A stretch of DNA of 64,000 nt from Aphanomyces cochlioides (Eukaryota > Oomycota > Saprolegniomycetes > Saprolegniales > Verrucalvaceae), in the NCBI GenBank assembly GCA_019828595.1, contig JAHQRK010000026.1, positions 434,001-498,000 of the forward strand, given 5' to 3'. The position numbers and the translations under genes are program-made. Numbering within the stretch: position 1 is the first letter of the stretch; each line of letters begins with the position of its first letter. The notes beneath the pieces were generated by a model. It saw only the letters and a program-made list of their open reading frames with translations. It was not told the origin of the DNA and did not search any database. Positions 1-8,292 of the stretch are shown one piece after another.

Positions 1-64
1 CAGAGCGGTTGTGTTGTTGCCATAAAGCAAGTGCATGGTGCAGGCCTAAGCCACCGGACTTCTT
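1..64 (-). pseudogene. Element A, ORF2 fragment (downstream of the RT core), split by element B
   Basis: These bases read on the minus strand as the ORF2 stretch following the KKSGG motif (LGLHHALALWQQHNRSV). They continue in sequence the minus ORF2 piece that resumes at 14857. The last 14 bases, 51-64, are repeated at 14843-14856 and form the target-site duplication of element B. The rest of this ORF2 and the 3' UTR of element A lie beyond the left edge of the window. Confidence 0.9.
51..64. repeat. Target-site duplication of element B, left copy
   Basis: CCACCGGACTTCTT is found here and again at 14843-14856, flanking element B. The uninterrupted ORF2 sequence of sister copies has this 14-mer once. 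Confidence 0.92.
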
Positions 65-73
65 TCACTTCCG

Positions 74-87
74 AATTTGCCTCGTAC
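74..87 (+). promoter_or_regulatory. 5'-terminal 14-nt motif complementary to the 3' UTR
   Basis: AATTTGCCTCGTAC lies 7 bases after the element's first base. Its exact reverse complement is in the 3' UTR of the same element at 14777-14790. Both copies are present in every full-length element of the window. A role in RNA circularisation, template switching or transcription is inference. Confidence 0.6.
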
Positions 88-127
88 CCCTCAAGTCAAG
101 AAGTTATCAAGTGCCGCCGCGCTCAAA

Positions 128-3100
128 ATGTCCAACGCCAACAGCTGTTCCGAGCTCCGTGAGACCAACACTCACGGAGTCACCATCATTCCAGGTATTG
201 TATCACCTCACCCACTTTCGTCGTCCAATCAGGATGGCGGAAGTGGTGTGAGTAATGTCTCTACACCTAACCCTAGGGCCGAAGTGGAGGTCGAGTTCGA
301 CCCCAACAGCGTCTCTGGAGACCAATCTGCGTCTCGCTCCCCCAGCGCTTCACCTGGTGCTCCACTCGCCGGAGTTCCAGGGGGGGTCAACCTCAGTGGG
401 TCAGTGGTTGACCCCCAGACCACTGTCGTTAACTTGTCTAGCGAAGCCCTCACTCAGGAGGGCGAACCACTGGGGCCTTGTGCCTGTGGTGGCTGCTTCC
501 CTGGACTCCAATTGGAGTCGATCCCCAGTGAAGGCGGCGAGAAAACGGGGTCCATGCCAGCCCTAGAGGCTACGAGGGCCCCCCCTATGGGCACACCCTG
601 CGGTTCTGTCTACTTCCCCCCAGGGGCCTCTTCGGAGGGGCGGGGGCGGTATCCCGATTTGGGTTCTCGCCGGAGCAATGGTGTACCCCAGTCACCGTGC
701 TGCGGGGATGGCATGGATTCCCCTTCTACCCCTGTCACTGGGGGTCTGGCCCCGGCCTTTCTCGTGACCAATGGGACTGAGCCAGCAGCCACCAACCGCG
801 TCGCCCCCTGTGCTGAGCCTCCTAGAACGGGAGAGGAAGAAGAAAAATCTCAAGAGGACGTGGATATGGTCTCTGGAGACGCCGAGGGGAAGGATTCTAC
901 TGAATCCGAGGCCTTAACCGACGAGGGAAATACTCAAATTCACTCTGAGGTTGATGGGTCAGGCGACATTAACGGCCAAGCGAAGTCGTGTGATACTCCT
1001 GGAGAAGTTATATTAGAGGAACAATCGACAAACAATGACAATGACCAGTCAAATCAAGACATTGTCGACAAATCCGTTGCTCAAGGAAATGGCGCTGTTG
1101 ATCCTCCTACCGCGGCAGACAAAATACAAGGCGATCAAGAGCAACAAAACGCTGAAAAGGCCAATCCATGGACGCAAAAGACTCCCGGCAAGGATTCAGC
1201 TTCGTCCAAGAAAGATTCCAAGCAAGGCAATGCCCCCAAAGGCGCGAAACATCGCAACACTGGTGCTCATGCTATTGCCGATGACGATATTGCGCGATGC
1301 GAGGCCATGGCGGACGCATTCTACAAAGACTCTGGTGACATGGACGCCTTCATTGAAAACATTTTGCTCACCCCCCAGTCCCAAGTGTACGAGCTCACAG
1401 TCAAGTTGGGCGAAGGCTACAAGGACTGGTCCGAAAAAGTCATCTGCGATCAATTTGTCAAGGAAAATCCTGGTTCGTTATGGGGCTCCAAATTTCCGAA
1501 CATTTTGATCCACAAGAAGAACCCACAGACCATTGTGATCTCAAGTTACAACTTGTCTACGTGCGTGGAAATGGGAGGCACAACGTTTCGACTTGGTGGC
1601 AAAGATTTCCTGGTTCCCAAGTACTCGCGTTATGGCAACAACTACTACGTTACGTTCAACAAGGTCAGTCACCCTTCGATGGCCAAGGCAATTGTCAAGA
1701 AAATGGCTGCATTGACCAAGTCAGTGATAGCAGCATTCAACCCTACTGCTGGTCAGAACATCAAGTCGCCGCATTTGAGAGTCATTTTCAAGTCGCCTGC
1801 GCCTCCAGCAGTGTTGGTGCCAAAATCCGGCGACGCACTACGCGAAATCACCATTACGGATCCGTCGGGTCAGCCTTTTGTCGTCGTGTTTCAGCACAAG
1901 ATCGCTGCTCTGAACAAGACATTGCCTCCGTCGATTGTTTCACGACGTGCAGAGGCCAAGGCTGAAAAAGCGAAGGCACAAGCGGCCAAGGCAGCGGCAA
2001 AATCTCCTCCGTCAGGAGAAAAAGAACCTGAACCTGATGGAGACGATCATGATCAAGACCTTGGAACAAATGCGGAAGGCGAGGCCGACTCAACTGAGGC
2101 ATCTGGAGATCGTCAAGATGAACAACCACAGCCAACAGCTCCTTCTCATGGCTCTGATGTCGATATGTCTGGTGACAGCGATCCCCCTAACAACAATGGA
2201 CAAGACAAACAACAAGAAGATGTGGAAATGTCTACCAACGAATCGCCCGCTCTTGCTCCACCAAGTGAGCAGCCCAAGAACTCGCTGGACCTTCAATTGG
2301 TAACGGGCTACCGGTCTGGACCAGCTCCAAAACGTACTTTGCCTTCGTCCCCACGTTTGGATCCCCTGCCGACATCCAACCGTTTTCATATCCTCGAAGA
2401 AGACGACGTGGAACTCTCGTTTGAAGACTTTGCAGTGCCTCGAATTGTATTGGAAGATTCAAGTGCGCCACGCCCGAAAAAGACCAAAGGCAAAGCGAAG
2501 AAACAACGACTTAACAAGTCTGCTGCAGCCCACCTCGAATTGGCGAAGAAGATCATTCGAGACAAGAAAGTCGAAGGCAGTATCACCGAATGTCAACGCA
2601 TTTTGCGAGATGATCCTCAGCTCGTTGCACATGCTATGTACGCACAAGATGAAGACCTCAGTTTGTTTCAGTCACTTGTTGCAACCAAGACTATTGAGCG
2701 CAAGATGGCTTTGTTAAAAGCTCAAGGCAAGCCTCACAACTACAAACATCACGTCAACTTCATGGCTCAATACAAGATTCACCCGTCAGAAATCTTGGAA
2801 GAATTGACCACGGACATACCAGAGATCAAGCGCATCCTCTTTGCACTTGCTACGATTGACTTATTCCTCTCAAATCGGGCCCCAGACCTCTACACAAACT
2901 CGGAGGCACTGACTGTTCTATTGAACCAAGAAGCAACAAGATTGCCTGACACCAACTGCTTGACGGACTGGTCGCTGTTTGCTTTGATCGAAAACTTCAG
3001 CGACAATCTCGAGAAGTTCACTTTGCCGGCTCCCGTCTTGTCGGCCATCTCGATGCTCAAAAGCATCACCAACAATTACCACATCGACGAGCTCTGCAGC

Positions 3101-3166
3101 AAAGCTCACCACTCCATGAACGCCGACGAAATTGATCCCCTCGATTTGGAGGACGATCAACTCTAA
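128..3166 (+). CDS. Element B ORF1 protein (intact, 1,012 aa)
   Basis: This is the first ATG of the element, in the context CAAAATGTC, 61 nt from the 5' end. The upstream frame is open back to the terminus, so a non-ATG start cannot be excluded. The residues diagnostic of one of two ORF1 variants are here: EPEPDG and DLGTNAEGE around residue 640. Private changes include AKAQAAK for AKAKAAK. The domain layout matches the copy at 8293-11331. The likely role is an RNA-binding partner of ORF2 in a ribonucleoprotein; this is inferred from position, since no CCHC zinc knuckle is visible. Confidence 0.88.
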   Translation: MSNANSCSELRETNTHGVTIIPGIVSPHPLSSSNQDGGSGVSNVSTPNPRAEVEVEFDPNSVSGDQSASRSPSASPGAPLAGVPGGVNLSGSVVDPQTTVVNLSSEALTQEGEPLGPCACGGCFPGLQLESIPSEGGEKTGSMPALEATRAPPMGTPCGSVYFPPGASSEGRGRYPDLGSRRSNGVPQSPCCGDGMDSPSTPVTGGLAPAFLVTNGTEPAATNRVAPCAEPPRTGEEEEKSQEDVDMVSGDAEGKDSTESEALTDEGNTQIHSEVDGSGDINGQAKSCDTPGEVILEEQSTNNDNDQSNQDIVDKSVAQGNGAVDPPTAADKIQGDQEQQNAEKANPWTQKTPGKDSASSKKDSKQGNAPKGAKHRNTGAHAIADDDIARCEAMADAFYKDSGDMDAFIENILLTPQSQVYELTVKLGEGYKDWSEKVICDQFVKENPGSLWGSKFPNILIHKKNPQTIVISSYNLSTCVEMGGTTFRLGGKDFLVPKYSRYGNNYYVTFNKVSHPSMAKAIVKKMAALTKSVIAAFNPTAGQNIKSPHLRVIFKSPAPPAVLVPKSGDALREITITDPSGQPFVVVFQHKIAALNKTLPPSIVSRRAEAKAEKAKAQAAKAAAKSPPSGEKEPEPDGDDHDQDLGTNAEGEADSTEASGDRQDEQPQPTAPSHGSDVDMSGDSDPPNNNGQDKQQEDVEMSTNESPALAPPSEQPKNSLDLQLVTGYRSGPAPKRTLPSSPRLDPLPTSNRFHILEEDDVELSFEDFAVPRIVLEDSSAPRPKKTKGKAKKQRLNKSAAAHLELAKKIIRDKKVEGSITECQRILRDDPQLVAHAMYAQDEDLSLFQSLVATKTIERKMALLKAQGKPHNYKHHVNFMAQYKIHPSEILEELTTDIPEIKRILFALATIDLFLSNRAPDLYTNSEALTVLLNQEATRLPDTNCLTDWSLFALIENFSDNLEKFTLPAPVLSAISMLKSITNNYHIDELCSKAHHSMNADEIDPLDLEDDQL
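155..179 (+). other. Inverted repeat just inside ORF1 (possible RNA hairpin)
   Basis: CTCCGTGAG and CTCACGGAG form a perfect 9-bp stem around a 7-nt loop, starting 25 nt after the ATG. It occurs in the other ORF1 copies; the element A copy has one stem mismatch (CTTCGTGAG). Confidence 0.6.
382..416 (+). other. 11-bp GC-rich inverted repeat in ORF1 (possible RNA hairpin)
   Basis: GGGGGTCAACC at 382-392 pairs perfectly with GGTTGACCCCC at 406-416 around a 13-nt loop. The coding region here is low complexity (Pro, Ser, Gly), so the pairing may reflect constraint at the RNA level. It is the longest of several such repeats in the first 700 nt of ORF1. Confidence 0.6.
504..519. other. 16-bp perfect palindrome in ORF1
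   Basis: GACTCCAATTGGAGTC is self-complementary. In element F/H the AATT at its centre has gained a T (about 49058), which breaks that ORF1. Confidence 0.65.
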
Positions 3167-3244
3167 GTCTTCTATCTCGTGCTTCAATCCATTTCAACCT
3201 CCCCTCTGACCCCTCCATTCTACTCATTTTCATCTGTACTCGTG

Positions 3245-4013
3245 ATGAGTGACAACAACTTCTCCGATGTCCCAACTGAACTCGTGGACTGGGACCCACA
3301 AATCATCTCCCTCAACACCAATGGCTTCTCCAACAGTCATCGGTACATCCTCGACAAACTATCAAGTGTTCACGACGTTTCCTTTATCCAAGAAACCCGT
3401 TTCCGCACGCCAAGTCTCCACGACCGTGTTGCGTTCCATTGGCAACGCATCACAAACCACGAAGGCTCTTTGTTCTTTGAAGAGCCTATTTACCCTGAAG
3501 TATTCACGTCGCCAGCCACTGGAGGTCTGGCTACGTTGATACATCCTCACTCTCCTTTGAAGAACGCCACTCAAGTCCCTCATGACAACCCAGTGCTTCG
3601 TGGTCGTTATCTACAAGTGCGATGTACTCTGGGTCCACTGACAGTCGTTCTCCACAATATCTATGCGCCGGCAGCCTTCCAACAACGAGCAAGTTACTTC
3701 GAAGAATTGCCACGCGACTTTCCTCCACATGCGCTCCACATTGTTGGAGGAGATTTCAACTGCACTCTCAACAAAGATTTGGATTCGTTGAGACCCAGTA
3801 CCTCCACCATGGCCGGCACCCTTCAACTGGAACAATGGATGCACAGTTTGTCTCTGGTGGATCTGTTTCGCCGTCAAAACCCCGTGGCAAGAACCTTCAC
3901 AAGTCCCACACTCACCAACCGACTTGACTACATCTTTTGTTCGTCCACCTTGGCGGGTCTTCGTCATTGGAAGGCGACGCACATGCCACACGTTCCACAG
4001 GCTGACCACGTGG
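3245..4013 (+). pseudogene. Element B ORF2, endonuclease part, split by element B'
   Basis: The ATG at 3245 is in frame with ORF1 and 78 nt after its stop. This half encodes the APE endonuclease: LNTNG, QET, GGDFN, RLDYIF and the DH of ADH. Insertion of B' immediately after the ADHV codons (TSD 3999-4013) replaces the continuation with three codons and a stop at 4019-4021. The rest resumes at 11410. Without the insertion the frame is continuous at 1,351 codons. An N-terminal MSDNN marks one of the two ORF2 N-terminal variants. Confidence 0.9.
3999..4013. repeat. Target-site duplication of element B', left copy
   Basis: AGGCTGACCACGTGG is repeated at 11395-11409. On the strand of B' it reads CCACGTGG at the 3' junction, following the CCA target rule seen at other junctions. 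Confidence 0.93.
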
Positions 4014-4065
4014 TTAAATGAGTTGTATTAACCTTATTTTTGAGCAAAGGCCCTAATGACTTACT

Positions 4066-4090
4066 AATTTGCCTCGTACTGTATAAATAG
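4066..4090 (+). promoter_or_regulatory. 3' UTR motif with antisense TATA-like box (element B')
   Basis: Reading antisense to the element, AATTTGCCTCGTAC (4066-4079) is followed by TATAAATAG (4082-4090), a good match to TATAWAWR. The same pair is in every intact 3' UTR. An antisense promoter reading outward from the 3' UTR into ORF2 antisense or flanking sequence is possible but unproven. Confidence 0.35.
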
Positions 4091-4158
4091 AACTTGGAAA
4101 ACAGAATATGGCAAAGTGGTCATTGAACAGGAGATGAAGTGGTGAGCCGTCAGCTCAC

Positions 4159-7100
4159 TCATGAAACGACACTGTCAGGAATGGCGTGTTGACGTAACCA
4201 GGGGTCCGAAGATAGATGCTTGAGCACATTGAATACCTTGGTGTATCCCTTCTTGAGAGGGAGATCAACCAGGAGCTGTTGTAGATGTAGCTTGATCAAA
4301 GAGGCAGCATGAATGGCAACTTCCATCGGACTCTTCGCTGTGAGGTCGGGTCGAAAGGTGCGATCGGCACGTTGGAGCCATATTTGATAATACACGCAGG
4401 CTCGGACAATCGGCCATATCTTCAGATAGCCACGGATGTAGTATCCATCGGACGGCTTGGGCGTCTCGTAGAACATTTCCAGACACGTGGACGGAAAGGA
4501 ACACTCGAGCAGTCGCTGGATTGTCTTGAAGGAATACCAAACAGATTGACCATATCCACAAGAGAACAGGAAATGCTCGTACGTCTCATTGACACGACAG
4601 AAGACACACGTCGGCTTGGGGTCTTGGTACTGAAACAGATATTGCATGGCGTTGGCGCGGAGAAGGGTCTTGAAAATGAACTCTCCATATCGAGGGAGAA
4701 TGTGGTCGGGTTGGAGGAAGGCGGCAAGTTGGGTAAGGCGCTTGGGGTCTTCGTAAAAGTTGGATGGCAGGTTGAGATGCTTGGTAGGAAGAATGGACGA
4801 GCTGACAGCTGGAGAAGCTCTGATCTTAGCCGATTTCGAAGTCGCAAGCGCCAACAAGATCGGACTCGAGTCAGGGTGAATTATCCAGTGCCATTCCATC
4901 CATTCAGAGCTTGGCGTCGGCAAGTGGAACACGGGAGCATCCTCTTCAGAAACAATCTCAAACAATCGTGATAACTTGGTCACCAAGATTGAGATCCATT
5001 GTTTCGTTGGAGGGACAAAATTGGCTTGGCGGCAGGCACGGTTGATTTTGTCGAACAAGATCGAAGCTGGCCAAACTCGCTGACACGGAGTCAACAAATG
5101 CGACAACTTCGTGATGTGAAGCGAAGCCAATACATTGGCTTGGTCTTGCGTCGATGTAGAGCACTGATCGTATAGGTCTTCGAGTCCAGGCAGATACGAG
5201 TTGTGCCAAAGGGGAACATCCAAAGATGAGATGTGATTTGGACAGCCGTACGGAGTCCAGCGGGATTCAAACCAGCTACTCAATAAGGCTTTCCACATTG
5301 GAGTGATATTGGGATTCTTGTACAGTTGTCTGATGAATGCAGAAGAGCCATTTGCCAAGAGGAGATCTCGGGGGGAACCCCATGGATGAAAAGCCTTCTC
5401 GAGGAGAGTATAGCCCGGCGTAATCCAGGCGGACATGGCAGACTTGCGGGGTGGGGTGGTGATGGCTTGAATGCATCTGATCATGACAGAGCGGTTGTGT
5501 TGTTGCCATAAAGCAAGTGCATGGTGCAGGCCTAAGCCACCGGACTTCTTCGGCATGAATAGGATCTCCTTTTTGATCAAACGGAGGCCATGGACAGAGG
5601 AGGATGGGTTGATTTCTTCACCATGCATAAATTGAAGCATGGCCTTGTCGATCTTTTTGGCCAGGTCTTTGTCGGCAGGGACAAAAGCCAGTTGGTACCA
5701 TAACACAGGCAGACATATGCTGTGCAGGATAGTGACTTTTCCGGCCATGGTTCGAGCCTTGTAGAGCCACAAAGACAAGCGAGCCACAAACTTCTCAAAC
5801 ACGTAATTGAAACGTGCCAATGGAGAAAGATTGGGCGCAACCAAGATACCAAGAGCCTTCACGGGACTGTCGGAAGTAACTTGTAGTGAGGCAAGGTTCC
5901 CATTCAACTGGCTGTAGGTCAGAATTTGGGTCTTGTCTACGTTGAGTCGGAAACCAGACTTGTCGCAAAAGGTTTGAACCAATGCAAGCTGCCGGTGGAG
6001 GCACGTCTCATTTGCCGCATAGAGTTGCGAGTCGTCGGCAAAGTAACTCCCAGTGTGGTAGCGATCCCCACACTTGATGCCATAGTTGGAGTGTTGCCGT
6101 AGGAGTTGGCACATCGGTTCCAAAGCGATCACAAACAGAAGTGGCGACAGTGGATCACCTTGCAACACACCGCGTGAGATGTGAACTGGCTTGGACAAGA
6201 AGCCGTTCACCAAGATGCGAGACTTGCGGCCCGAGTACAGTACGCGAACCATGTCAACAAAGGTTTCGGGAAAGCCATAGTGACGGAGGACGCGGAGCAA
6301 GTACGCGTGGTCCACGCGATCAAAAGCTTTCTCAAAGTCAAGCAGTGCCACCATCGAGGACGGACTGTGTAGTTTGATGTGGTGCAGCATGTCATCCAGT
6401 CGTGCAATATTGGTTTGGATATTGCTTCGACGGATAAAGCCTTGCTGGTCCGGGTGGATGATGTGTCGAATGTGGCGCTGGAGTCGATAAGCCAGAATAC
6501 TCGTCAGGATTTTCACATCCGTGTTGAGTAGGCTAATGGGCCGATAGTTCTTGGCCTGTGACTTGGGGCCTTTCTTGTGCAGCAACACCAGCGTACTGAC
6601 AAGTTGCATGGGAGTCAAGCGAGGGTGAGAATGGAGCTGGTGTGTGAATAGCAGCTCCAATACCAACGACCACTTGTGAGGTGCAAGTTTGAGGACTTCG
6701 AATGGCAGAGCGTTGGGACCTGGCGCTGAGTTCGAACTGCTGTGTCGAATAGCATGATAGAACTCGTTGGCGCGCAAGGGAGCCGACAGCTCTTTCTGGG
6801 CTTGCTCTGGCAGTTGCTTGTGTCGAGTCAATGGGGTCAGAAATGACGACACTTCGTCTCCAGATCGCTGCACCTCGGGAGCTGCAAACAAGTCCTTGTA
6901 GTAGTCGACCAGGACGTCAGACATGCCTTGTTGATTGGAGACAACATTTCCATTGACATCCACCAACTCTTTGAAGACTGTCTTCTTCAAGGGGGTAGGG
7001 ACAGGGGACATGAAGTGGAACTTGGACGAGCGCTCTGCTTTGTACAAGTGAAGTTGGAACGCCTGGTCTTGACGAAACTGCTTGTCTCGATCTTGTAGCT

Positions 7101-8214
7101 CGTGAATTTGCTTTTGAAGGTCTCGCACTCGATCCACCAGCACTGAATCTTGACGCATGTTGGGGACTTGCAAAAGCGAAGCGATCTCGACAGCTAACTT
7201 CTTCAACGGCAGACGTTGTTTCTCCAATCGTTGAGAATGGAATTCTTTGAGTTGGGAGCGGATATCATTGACCAGCATGTCGTAGGCCTTGGAGATATTG
7301 TGGAATGATGGAGACTTGTCCAAAAATCGATCCAGACATCCATGAACAATCTCGGCCGCTCGTGGTAGACGAAGTAGCCAAGTTGGAGCTTTCCATGATC
7401 CAGAGCCATGGCGCAATGTTTGACGCTTTGAGATGATACGACAAGCCACGTGGTCAGCCTGTGGAACGTGTGGCATGTGCGTCGCCTTCCAATGACGAAG
7501 ACCCGCCAAGGTGGACGAACAAAAGATGTAGTCGAGTCGGTTGGTGAGTGTGGGACTTGTGAAGGTTCTTGCCACGGGGTTTTGACGGCGAAACAGATCC
7601 ACCAGAGACAAACTGTGCATCCATTGTTCCAGTTGAAGGGTGCCGGCCATGGTGGAGGTACTGGGTCTCAACGAATCCAAATCTTTGTTGAGAGTGCAGT
7701 TGAAATCTCCTCCAACAATGTGGAGCGCATGTGGAGGAAAGTCGCGTGGCAATTCTTCGAAGTAACTTGCTCGTTCTTGGAAGGCTACCGGCGCATAGAT
7801 ATTGTGGAGAACGACTGTCAGTGGACCCAGAGTACATCGCACTTGTAGATAACGACCACGAAGCACTGGGTTGTCATGAGGGACTTGAGTGGCGTTCTTC
7901 AAAGGAGAGTGAGGATGTATCAACGTAGCCAGACCTCCAGTGGCTGGCGACGTGGATACTTCAGGGTAAATAGGCTCTTCAAAGAACAAAGAGCCTTCGT
8001 GGTTTGTGATGCGTTGCCAATGGAACGCAACACGGTCGTGGAGACTTGGCGTGCGGAAACGGGTTTCTTGGATAAAGGAAACGTCGTGAACACTTGATAG
8101 TTTGTCGAGGATGTACCGATGACTGTTGGAGAAGCCATTGGTGTTGAGGGAGATGATTTGTGGGTCCCAGTCCACGAGTTCAGTTGGGACATCGGAGAAG
8201 TTGTTGTCAATCAT
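4159..8214 (-). CDS. Element B' ORF2: APE endonuclease / reverse transcriptase (intact, 1,351 aa)
   Basis: This protein would nick target DNA and reverse-transcribe the element RNA at the nick. The N-terminal APE-type endonuclease (about residues 18-260) shows LNTNG (N24/N26), E50 in QET, GGDFN (D170, N172), RLDYIF (D228) and D254-H255. The RT domain follows: NYRPISLLN at 556, catalytic D626 in DFEKAFD, RGVLQGDPLSP at 681 and FADD at 725-728. A C-terminal CCHC (C1203, C1206, H1214, C1219) resembles the zf-RVT zinc motif. There is no RNase H motif that I can see. The layout suggests the L1/Tx1 group. The start is the ATG of MIDNN; a GTG just upstream is unlikely in a eukaryote. Private changes include APVAFQERA and KSPSFHN. 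Confidence 0.93.
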   Translation of the reverse strand: MIDNNFSDVPTELVDWDPQIISLNTNGFSNSHRYILDKLSSVHDVSFIQETRFRTPSLHDRVAFHWQRITNHEGSLFFEEPIYPEVSTSPATGGLATLIHPHSPLKNATQVPHDNPVLRGRYLQVRCTLGPLTVVLHNIYAPVAFQERASYFEELPRDFPPHALHIVGGDFNCTLNKDLDSLRPSTSTMAGTLQLEQWMHSLSLVDLFRRQNPVARTFTSPTLTNRLDYIFCSSTLAGLRHWKATHMPHVPQADHVACRIISKRQTLRHGSGSWKAPTWLLRLPRAAEIVHGCLDRFLDKSPSFHNISKAYDMLVNDIRSQLKEFHSQRLEKQRLPLKKLAVEIASLLQVPNMRQDSVLVDRVRDLQKQIHELQDRDKQFRQDQAFQLHLYKAERSSKFHFMSPVPTPLKKTVFKELVDVNGNVVSNQQGMSDVLVDYYKDLFAAPEVQRSGDEVSSFLTPLTRHKQLPEQAQKELSAPLRANEFYHAIRHSSSNSAPGPNALPFEVLKLAPHKWSLVLELLFTHQLHSHPRLTPMQLVSTLVLLHKKGPKSQAKNYRPISLLNTDVKILTSILAYRLQRHIRHIIHPDQQGFIRRSNIQTNIARLDDMLHHIKLHSPSSMVALLDFEKAFDRVDHAYLLRVLRHYGFPETFVDMVRVLYSGRKSRILVNGFLSKPVHISRGVLQGDPLSPLLFVIALEPMCQLLRQHSNYGIKCGDRYHTGSYFADDSQLYAANETCLHRQLALVQTFCDKSGFRLNVDKTQILTYSQLNGNLASLQVTSDSPVKALGILVAPNLSPLARFNYVFEKFVARLSLWLYKARTMAGKVTILHSICLPVLWYQLAFVPADKDLAKKIDKAMLQFMHGEEINPSSSVHGLRLIKKEILFMPKKSGGLGLHHALALWQQHNRSVMIRCIQAITTPPRKSAMSAWITPGYTLLEKAFHPWGSPRDLLLANGSSAFIRQLYKNPNITPMWKALLSSWFESRWTPYGCPNHISSLDVPLWHNSYLPGLEDLYDQCSTSTQDQANVLASLHITKLSHLLTPCQRVWPASILFDKINRACRQANFVPPTKQWISILVTKLSRLFEIVSEEDAPVFHLPTPSSEWMEWHWIIHPDSSPILLALATSKSAKIRASPAVSSSILPTKHLNLPSNFYEDPKRLTQLAAFLQPDHILPRYGEFIFKTLLRANAMQYLFQYQDPKPTCVFCRVNETYEHFLFSCGYGQSVWYSFKTIQRLLECSFPSTCLEMFYETPKPSDGYYIRGYLKIWPIVRACVYYQIWLQRADRTFRPDLTAKSPMEVAIHAASLIKLHLQQLLVDLPLKKGYTKVFNVLKHLSSDPWLRQHAIPDSVVS

Positions 8215-8292
8215 CACGAGTACAGATGAAAATGAGTAGAATGGAGGGGTCAGAGGGGAGGTTGAAATGGATTGAAGCAGGGGATAGAAGCC

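Noticed and set aside
274..284. Telomere-like CCTAACCCTAGG stretch
   Set aside because: It is a single short stretch inside ORF1 coding sequence, present in every copy and not repeated in tandem.
4309..4971. Long opposite-strand open frames within ORF2 (about 220 codons), repeated in each copy
   Set aside because: They mirror the codon pattern of ORF2, begin without any signal and encode no recognisable protein. I treat them as shadows.
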